Below, piece after piece: positions 5,965 through 10,748 of a stretch of DNA of 10,748 bases. Below the pieces are notes generated by a model. That model was not told the origin of the DNA. It saw nothing but the letters and a program-made list of their open reading frames with translations, and ran no database searches. The stretch lies in contig LKUH01000339.1 of NCBI GenBank assembly GCA_001412425.1, positions 1 through 10,748 of the forward strand, given 5' to 3'. The position numbers and the translations under genes were made by a program. Source of the stretch: Candidatus Cloacimonas sp. SDB. Its GTDB lineage: Bacteria; Cloacimonadota; Cloacimonadia; Cloacimonadales; TCS61. Positions within the stretch are counted from its first letter, which is position 1. Each line of letters begins with the position of its first letter.

Positions 5965-7488
5965 ATGGCTAAAAAAGTAAGAAATGCAATTTCCCCCACC
6001 CGTGAGGAGAATTATCCTATCTGGTATCAACAGGTCATAAAAGCTGCTGATATGGCTGAAAACAGCGAGGTCCGGGGCTGTATGGTAATTAAACCCTGGG
6101 GATACACCATCTGGGAAAATATTCAGAAAAATCTGGATAGTATGTTCAAGGAAACTGGTCATGTAAATGCCTATTTCCCCATATTCATACCCAAAAGTTT
6201 CTTTGAAAAAGAAGCTGAACATGTTGAAGGTTTTGCCAAAGAATGTGCTGTTGTTACCCATTCCAGACTGGAAAATGATGGTAAGGGCGGGTTGAAACCA
6301 GCTGGAGAATTGACCGAAGAGCTCATAGTAAGACCAACCAGTGAAACTATAATAGGCTCCTCTTTCAGCAAATGGGTAAACTCCTATCGCGATCTGCCTC
6401 TACTGATAAACCAGTGGGCCAATGTTGTACGCTGGGAAATGCGGACCAGGATTTTTCTGCGCACTACTGAATTCCTCTGGCAGGAAGGGCACACAGTTCA
6501 TGCAACCAGACAGGAAGCTGAAGATGAAACTGATCTGATTCTTAACCTTTATGCTGAGTTTGCTGAAAAATATATGGCACTTCCGGTTTATAAAGGTGAG
6601 AAGACTGAGGCAGAAAGATTTCCCGGAGCTGTTAAAACTTATTGCATTGAGGCTATGATGCAGGACCGTAAGGCTTTGCAGGCAGGAACTTCCCACTTTC
6701 TGGGTACTAACTTTGCCAAGGCTTCTAATATAAAATTTCAAAATAAAGCAGGACTGGAAGAGTTTGCCTGGACTACTTCCTGGGGAGTTTCTACACGCTT
6801 GATCGGAGCCCTGATAATGGCTCACAGTGATGATGACGGTTTGATCCTTCCACCCCGCTTAACCCCTTCTCATATTGCTATAATTCCTATCTATCGTAAC
6901 GAAGAAGAACAACAGCAGGTTATGGAATTTATCCACCAGTTCCAGGAAAAGATCAGAAAAATCAGGTATCATGAGCAAAAACTGGTTGTTGAGATCGACG
7001 ACCGTGAGCTGAGAGGTGGCGAGAAAGTCTGGTATTGGATCAAAAAAGGTGTTCCTGTCCGCCTTGAAATCGGACCCAGGGATATTGAAAATAATTCTGT
7101 TTTTATGGGACGCCGTGATTTTGCAGTTAAGGATAAATTCAGCATTGATGCAGATGAATTTATCAGTGAAGTGACAAATATTCTGGATGAGATCCAGGAT
7201 AACATATATAATAGAGCTTTAAAAAATCTGCATGATCACACCAGAAAAATCGATGAGCAGGAAGAATTCTATAATTATTTCACTCCCTTGAACAAAGAAA
7301 ATCCGGAAATTCACGGAGGATTTGCCTTAAGTCACTGGTGCGGTTCGGGTGCCTGTGAAGAAAAAATCAAAAATGATCTTAAAGTAACTATCCGCTGTAT
7401 TCCCAATGATGCTGAATCAGAATCAGGAAATTGCATCTGTTGCGGTAAGGAAAGTAACAGCAGAGTAGTTTTTGCTAAGAGTTATTAA
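5965..7488 (+). CDS. proS: Prolyl-tRNA synthetase, archaeal/eukaryotic-type (short form with C-terminal zinc domain)
   Basis: Class II aminoacyl-tRNA synthetase charging tRNA-Pro with proline. The 507-residue size and lack of the long inserted editing domain place it in the archaeal/eukaryotic-like ProRS group found in many bacteria. Seen in order: RGCMVIKPWGYTIWENIQ (37-54), VRPTSETIIG (122-131), the motif 2 region RWEMRTR...FLRTTEFLWQEGHTVHAT (156-181), LQAGTSHFLGTNFAK (238-252), motif 3 TSWGVSTRLIGALIM (271-285), an anticodon-binding domain beginning PPRLTPSHIAIIP (296-308) with EIGPRDI (368-374), and a C-terminal zinc-type domain with C459, C464, C478, C490, C492 and C493 and the usual terminal tyrosine. 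GGAG lies six bases before the ATG. It opens the plus-strand operon and is divergent from mnmG. Confidence 0.97.
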   Translation: MAKKVRNAISPTREENYPIWYQQVIKAADMAENSEVRGCMVIKPWGYTIWENIQKNLDSMFKETGHVNAYFPIFIPKSFFEKEAEHVEGFAKECAVVTHSRLENDGKGGLKPAGELTEELIVRPTSETIIGSSFSKWVNSYRDLPLLINQWANVVRWEMRTRIFLRTTEFLWQEGHTVHATRQEAEDETDLILNLYAEFAEKYMALPVYKGEKTEAERFPGAVKTYCIEAMMQDRKALQAGTSHFLGTNFAKASNIKFQNKAGLEEFAWTTSWGVSTRLIGALIMAHSDDDGLILPPRLTPSHIAIIPIYRNEEEQQQVMEFIHQFQEKIRKIRYHEQKLVVEIDDRELRGGEKVWYWIKKGVPVRLEIGPRDIENNSVFMGRRDFAVKDKFSIDADEFISEVTNILDEIQDNIYNRALKNLHDHTRKIDEQEEFYNYFTPLNKENPEIHGGFALSHWCGSGACEEKIKNDLKVTIRCIPNDAESESGNCICCGKESNSRVVFAKSY

Positions 7489-7492
7489 AAAA

Positions 7493-8305
7493 ATGAAATT
7501 CTGGATCGAAAAAGACGACACAATATTCCTTTATCAGCTAATTAAAGCTGCCGGTTTGGAAGATGATTATGCCGTAATCAGACAGGTGATCAGAAACGGG
7601 AAAGTTTCTCTGAATGATCAGGTTGCCCTGAGTCAGCGTCAGGAAGTGAAGGCAGGAGATACGATCCAGTACAATTCTGTTCATGTTAAGATTCTGGAAA
7701 ATAAACCTCAGGAAAAGGAATCGAACAAAGTTGCAGGTTATGCTGAGAAAATTTTGCCTGAAGAGCCCATAAAACATGGTGGGGCAAAGCAATGGAGCTC
7801 AAAACCTCTGAATGCAGAAAGAAAATTGGATGATCAAATAAAACAGCTTGTTATTCAACTTCATAAAACTCTAATCGGGAAAAAGTTAACTCTTGCTATG
7901 GCAGAATCATGCACCGGAGGAATGGCTCAAGAATTCATTACTTCCCTGCCAGGTGCTTCCGATTTTTTTCTGGGTGGAATTGTTAGTTATTCCAACGACA
8001 TTAAAACAAAAATTTTGCAGGTTAAGAAAGAGAGTTTAATAAAATACGGAGCTGTTAGTGATCAGGTAGCTTCTGAAATGGCAGATGGAGTTAAAGAGCT
8101 TTTTGCTTCCGACCTTTCAGGATCTATAACCGGTGTTGCGGGCCCCGCCGGAGGAACTGCTGATAAACCAGTCGGCTGTGTTTATATTGCCATTAGTAAT
8201 CTCAAGGAAACGATTAATAAAAAATATATCTTCAGCGGCGATAGGGACAAAATAAGAAAAAAATCAGTTCTCGAGTTATTTAAATTCATTTTGGAAAATG
8301 TTTGA
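7493..8305 (+). CDS. S4-like RNA-binding domain fused to CinA C-terminal (PncC-type) nicotinamide-nucleotide amidohydrolase
   Basis: A 270-residue, two-part protein in one uninterrupted frame. Residues 1-69 resemble the small YbcJ/YaaA S4_2 family: FLYQLIKAAGL (12-22), VIRNGKVSLNDQ (32-43) and EVKAGDTIQY (51-60), but lack the usual basic RRGRKL core. A charged, low-complexity linker spans about 70-110. Residues 115-270 are a full CinA-C/PncC domain: LAMAESCTGGMAQEFIT (134-150) with the likely nucleophile Ser139, GGIVSYSND (161-169), KYGAVSDQVASEMA (184-197), GVAGPAGGTADKPVGCVY (214-231) and the SGDRDKIRKKS tail motif. PncC turns NMN into nicotinate mononucleotide and ammonia in NAD recycling. 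The MoaB-like N-terminal domain of full CinA is absent. I chose ATG 7493, four bases after the proS stop; a TTG at 7472 lies inside proS and precedes the domain. No good ribosome site is visible, so coupling to proS is likely. Confidence 0.88.
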   Translation: MKFWIEKDDTIFLYQLIKAAGLEDDYAVIRQVIRNGKVSLNDQVALSQRQEVKAGDTIQYNSVHVKILENKPQEKESNKVAGYAEKILPEEPIKHGGAKQWSSKPLNAERKLDDQIKQLVIQLHKTLIGKKLTLAMAESCTGGMAQEFITSLPGASDFFLGGIVSYSNDIKTKILQVKKESLIKYGAVSDQVASEMADGVKELFASDLSGSITGVAGPAGGTADKPVGCVYIAISNLKETINKKYIFSGDRDKIRKKSVLELFKFILENV

Positions 8306-8396
8306 TGAAACACCTTTTGAATATCCGCTGAAGAGTTATATGGAAAATATATTGAATAAGTTAATTAAAACGAAATTGATTCATTATGGAGAATAA
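8298..8396 (+). CDS. Possible 32-residue ORF linking the PncC fusion gene and ispE
   Basis: It begins MFDETPFEYPLKSYMENI and continues with a basic NKLIKTKL stretch. Its ATG lies just inside the end of the preceding gene (8-base overlap) and its stop lies 11 bases inside ispE if that starts at 8386, or 7 bases before a TTG start at 8404. A GGA precedes the ATG by 4 bases. Composition (acidic/aromatic start, amphipathic middle) is compatible with a small protein, but I recognise no family; it could equally be a spacer or a short coupling ORF. Confidence 0.25.
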   Translation: MFDETPFEYPLKSYMENILNKLIKTKLIHYGE

Positions 8397-9243
8397 AGGC
8401 AATTTGAGGGCATTAACACTTAAGTCATATGCAAAAATAAACCTGTTTCTGGATGTATTATCAAAAAGGTCGGATGGCTTTCACAATATCAGAACAATAT
8501 TCAGTGAAATTACTTTATTTGACACAATAAATTTTATTTTGACAAAAAATAGCAGCGTTAGGATTTTGACCAACAAAGACTTTGTAAGTTCAGAAAATAA
8601 TTTGATTTACAAAGTAGCGATCTTTATAAGAGATTATTATAATGTGCAAGATAGTGTAGAAGTGTTTCTGGAAAAAAATATTCCCGTTTGTGCCGGATTG
8701 GGTGGTGGCAGCAGTAATGCTGCTGTAACCATTAAAGCATTATCAGACCTTTGGAGACTAAATTTATCCGAGAGTGAAATGCATGATATTGCAGCAGAGT
8801 TTGGCAGTGATATAAATTTTTTCCTTGAAGGCGGATGTGCTTTAGGTGAAGGAAGAGGTGAACAAATAAATAAACTTGATGACATTACAATTGATAATCT
8901 TTTTCTGGTTAAACCTCCCTTCGAAATTTCCAGTTGGGAAGCCTATAAGGCAGTTGAATTAACACAAGAAAATATCAAATGGAAAGATTTTATCGAGAAT
9001 TCTGATCCCAAATTATGCTTCAATAAATTACAGGAAGGTATTGGCAGGATTTACCCTGAAATAGTTGAAATCATCAATTTCCTTGAAAATAATGGTGCTG
9101 AAAAAGCTATATTATCAGGAAGCGGTTCAACCGTTATCGGTTTTTGCCCGAATACGGAAACTGCAATAAGATTATCAAAATACTATTCCAATAAAAAATA
9201 TTGGAATTACATTACAAAAACTAAAAGAAGGAGTACAAAATGA
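8386..9243 (+). CDS. ispE: 4-diphosphocytidyl-2-C-methyl-D-erythritol kinase
   Basis: GHMP kinase of the MEP isoprenoid pathway; phosphorylates CDP-methylerythritol with ATP in the cytoplasm. Of 285 residues: SYAKINLFLDVL (14-25) with catalytic Lys17, RSDGFHNIRTIF (28-39), the glycine-rich ATP loop PVCAGLGGGSSNAAV (100-114), EFGSDINFFLEGG (138-150) with the catalytic Asp142, and SGSGSTVIGF (244-253). Start is uncertain: the ATG at 8386 has no ribosome site, whereas TTG at 8404 has AAAGG (8395-8399) four bases upstream and would put LTLKSYAKIN at the usual N-terminal distance. The stop overlaps the spoVG start (ATGA, 9240-9243), so the two are translationally coupled. Its presence implies isopentenyl diphosphate is made by MEP, not mevalonate. 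Confidence 0.95.
   Translation: MENKGNLRALTLKSYAKINLFLDVLSKRSDGFHNIRTIFSEITLFDTINFILTKNSSVRILTNKDFVSSENNLIYKVAIFIRDYYNVQDSVEVFLEKNIPVCAGLGGGSSNAAVTIKALSDLWRLNLSESEMHDIAAEFGSDINFFLEGGCALGEGRGEQINKLDDITIDNLFLVKPPFEISSWEAYKAVELTQENIKWKDFIENSDPKLCFNKLQEGIGRIYPEIVEIINFLENNGAEKAILSGSGSTVIGFCPNTETAIRLSKYYSNKKYWNYITKTKRRSTK
8395..8399 (+). promoter_or_regulatory. Ribosome-site-like AAAGG favouring a TTG start for ispE at 8404
   Basis: AAAGG four bases before TTG 8404, with a further GGAG at 8388-8391. The upstream ATG at 8386 lacks any comparable site. This would remove six residues from the N-terminus and leave the kinase fold intact. Confidence 0.4.
9228..9233 (+). promoter_or_regulatory. Ribosome binding site of spoVG inside ispE
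   Basis: AAGGAG six bases before the spoVG ATG, embedded in the last codons of ispE. It is among the best ribosome sites in the window, suggesting SpoVG is made in larger amounts than IspE. Confidence 0.75.
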
Positions 9244-9557
9244 ACATTACTGATGTTAAGGTTTTTATCAGGGAGAGTAATCAACTTAAAGCTTTCGTTA
9301 ATATTGTCATTGATGATGCTTTTATTATTAGAAATATCAAGGTAATCGAAGGTCAGAATGGACTGTTTGTTGCCATGCCCAGCAGAAGAGTTAGCACAGG
9401 TGAATATAGGGATATCGCTCATCCAATTAACACCGAAACCAGAAATGAAATCGAGAAGATCATTATCGATAAATACAAGGAAGTTCTGCAGGAAGCCTTA
9501 AGTTCTGCTAATTCTCAGGAAACAGAAAAGGATGCAGAGGAAAAGATTGAAGAATAA
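9240..9557 (+). CDS. spoVG: SpoVG family RNA-binding regulator
   Basis: A 105-residue SpoVG. Family marks are clear: MNITDVKVFI (1-10), IVIDDAFIIRNIKVIEG (22-38), the near-invariant NGLFVAMPSRR (40-50), and GEYRDIAHPINTETRNEI (54-71), followed by an acidic, Glu/Lys-rich tail (about 90-105). In Firmicutes and spirochaetes SpoVG binds RNA and DNA and tunes gene expression; here there is no other sign of sporulation, so a post-transcriptional or DNA-binding regulator is the better reading. It overlaps ispE by four bases and stops three bases before prs. Confidence 0.96.
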   Translation: MNITDVKVFIRESNQLKAFVNIVIDDAFIIRNIKVIEGQNGLFVAMPSRRVSTGEYRDIAHPINTETRNEIEKIIIDKYKEVLQEALSSANSQETEKDAEEKIEE

Positions 9558-9560
9558 TTT

Positions 9561-10508
9561 ATGTTTTCAAGACTAAAAATATTTACCTGTAATGCTAATG
9601 TTAAATTAGCGAATGAAGTAGCAAAACATGCGGGAGTGCCTTTAGGGGATGCATCGGTTTTCAAATTTTCCAATGATAATACTTTTGTAAAAATCAATGA
9701 AAATGTTAGGGGTGCTGACACCTTTATTATTCAGCCCACCTGTTTTCCGGTAAATGATAGTCTGATGGAACTTCTCATTATGATAGATGCGCTGAAAAGG
9801 GCATCTGCTAAAAATATTAACTGCGTTGTTCCTTATTTTGCCTATGCCCGTTCCGATAAAAAAGATCAACCCAGGGTGCCCATCACGGCAAAATTAGTTG
9901 CCGATCTGTTAACTGTTGCAGGTGCAGATAGGGTTTTGTGCATGGATCTTCATTCTCAACAGATACAGGGGTTCTTCAATATTCCCGTTGATCATTTGAC
10001 TTCTCTGCCTCTGTTTTCACGCTACTTTTCTTCTCACCTTGACCTGACAAATGTAGTTGTGGTTTCTCCCGATACCGGTGGAACTGAAAGAGCCAGAGAA
10101 ATGGCTGAAAGATTGAATTGCGATCTGGCAATTGGAGATAAACGTCGAACCGGCAATGATGGGAAAACCGAGATAATGAACTTAATTGGGGAAGTTGAAG
10201 GTAAAACAGCCATATTGATTGATGACATTATCGATTCAGGTGGCAGCTTGTGTAAAATGGCTAATACCTTGATCGCAAAAAAAGCTAAAAAAGTCTATGC
10301 CGCTTGTGCTCATGGCATACTCTCCGGAAATGCTGTTCACAATCTTGAGGAATCTCCAATCGAAAAATTGTACATTACCGATTCGATTCCTCTTAATGAC
10401 GAAAAATTAAAATGTAAAAAAATTGTTCAGCTTTCAATCGCTGAAATGCTGGCAATTGCTATAAAGAAAATCCATATCGAAGAATCATTAAGTATTCTAT
10501 TCCGATAG
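9561..10508 (+). CDS. prs: Ribose-phosphate pyrophosphokinase (PRPP synthetase)
   Basis: Makes PRPP from ribose 5-phosphate and ATP, feeding nucleotide, His/Trp and NAD synthesis. The 315 residues match the class I length. Seen: FKFSNDN...INENVRGADTFI (34-56), PYFAYARSDKKDQPRVPITAKLVADLL (91-117), CMDLHSQQIQGFFNIPVDHL (127-146) with His131, VVSPDTGGTERAREMA (167-182), DKRRTG (193-198), the PRPP loop ILIDDIIDSGGSLCKMA (218-234), AHGILSGNA, and the end ESLSILF. Two ATP-site words differ from the usual forms: FSDGE reads FSNDN and the Gln of YARQD is Ser98. Catalytic Lys/Arg/His positions and the PRPP loop are intact, so I expect an active enzyme. It begins three bases after spoVG. Confidence 0.96.
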   Translation: MFSRLKIFTCNANVKLANEVAKHAGVPLGDASVFKFSNDNTFVKINENVRGADTFIIQPTCFPVNDSLMELLIMIDALKRASAKNINCVVPYFAYARSDKKDQPRVPITAKLVADLLTVAGADRVLCMDLHSQQIQGFFNIPVDHLTSLPLFSRYFSSHLDLTNVVVVSPDTGGTERAREMAERLNCDLAIGDKRRTGNDGKTEIMNLIGEVEGKTAILIDDIIDSGGSLCKMANTLIAKKAKKVYAACAHGILSGNAVHNLEESPIEKLYITDSIPLNDEKLKCKKIVQLSIAEMLAIAIKKIHIEESLSILFR

Positions 10509-10535
10509 ATTTCAAGCCCATTCAGGGATTTCAAC

Positions 10536-10540
10536 GGAGG
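10536..10540 (+). promoter_or_regulatory. Strong ribosome binding site of rplY
   Basis: GGAGG four bases before the ATG at 10545, as expected for a highly expressed ribosomal protein gene. Confidence 0.75.
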
Positions 10541-10544
10541 AAAA

Positions 10545-10748
10545 ATGAACGTAGAAGTCGAAGCTCAGTTAAGAAGTGTAGGTTCAAAATCAGACATGAA
10601 AAATCTGAGAAAGCAAGGATTTATCCCTGCAATTATTTATGGTGAAGGTAAAGAAGGGATAAAGATTTCCCTGAAAAAAATACCTTTTATGAAGCTTTAT
10701 AAGAATACGATCGGAGAAATGTCCTTTTTTAAGATAACTGTTGCTGGT
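10545..10748 (+). CDS. rplY: Ribosomal protein bL25 (TL5/CTC type), N-terminal part (cut by window edge)
   Basis: 68 codons visible, running off the right edge. The start MNVEVEAQLRSVGSKSDMKNLRK, then the family hallmark GFIPAIIYGEGKEGIKISL (25-43), identify the 5S-rRNA-binding bL25 domain, which sits at the central protuberance of the large ribosomal subunit. Whether it carries the C-terminal CTC extension cannot be seen. It is 36 bases after prs with its own strong GGAGG. The order prs-rplY is common in bacteria and pth often follows (known context, not visible here). Confidence 0.93.
   Translation, partial: MNVEVEAQLRSVGSKSDMKNLRKQGFIPAIIYGEGKEGIKISLKKIPFMKLYKNTIGEMSFFKITVAG

Noticed and set aside
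6400..6825. 141-codon open frame on the minus strand within proS
   Set aside because: Antisense shadow of the proS catalytic core; composition is the reverse of conserved synthetase motifs.
7472..7492. TTG start giving a seven-residue longer S4-PncC protein
   Set aside because: It lies inside the proS end, has no ribosome site, and the domain naturally begins at the ATG 7493.
1..10748. tRNA, rRNA, CRISPR array, insertion sequence or phage genes
   Set aside because: No cloverleaf-like gene, spaced direct-repeat array, transposase motif or terminal inverted repeats seen on reading both strands.

Overview
The window is an AT-rich stretch of bacterial chromosome, densely coded with housekeeping genes. 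It reads as a Gram-negative (diderm) anaerobe outside the well-known phyla. KdsB (CMP-KDO synthesis) and an outer-membrane-type lipoprotein argue for a lipopolysaccharide outer membrane. SpoVG, a short archaeal/eukaryotic-type ProRS, the IspE/MEP pathway and the order ispE-spoVG-prs-rplY would fit Cloacimonadota or a relative. That placement is an inference from gene content, not a measurement. I see no mobile element, CRISPR array, tRNA, rRNA or clear sign of recent transfer.

Layout. From 1 to 2094, minus strand, are ssnA and the first 241 codons of ygfK (which runs off the left edge). This pair belongs to the gene set linked to anaerobic purine/urate breakdown. From 2095 to 2410 is a roughly 310-base non-coding gap that probably carries the control region of ssnA-ygfK; it holds a palindrome, a direct repeat and a possible leader hairpin. 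From 2411 to 5776 (or 5839), minus strand, is a tight operon mnmG - duplicated-domain lipoprotein - kdsB, with a 4-base gap at the first junction and an ATGA overlap at the second. From about 5777 to 5964 is a divergent promoter region. From 5965 to the right edge, plus strand, is a second operon: proS - S4/PncC fusion - (possible 32-codon ORF) - ispE - spoVG - prs - rplY (cut by the right edge).

How the genes work together. The right operon collects translation (ProRS, bL25), isoprenoid precursor synthesis (IspE), PRPP supply (Prs) and an RNA-binding regulator (SpoVG). The middle operon joins tRNA wobble modification (MnmG) to envelope functions (lipoprotein, KdsB). The left pair is catabolic and is the most accessory-looking part.

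Most worth a second look: the in-frame fusion of a YbcJ/YaaA-like S4 RNA-binding domain to a CinA-C/PncC nicotinamide-nucleotide amidohydrolase; the lipoprotein with two LPP20-like repeats lodged between mnmG and kdsB; the ssnA-ygfK pair with its structured upstream region; and unusual residues in the ATP-binding motifs of Prs. I did not find a convincing wholly new multi-gene system; the fusion protein and the lipoprotein are the nearest candidates.
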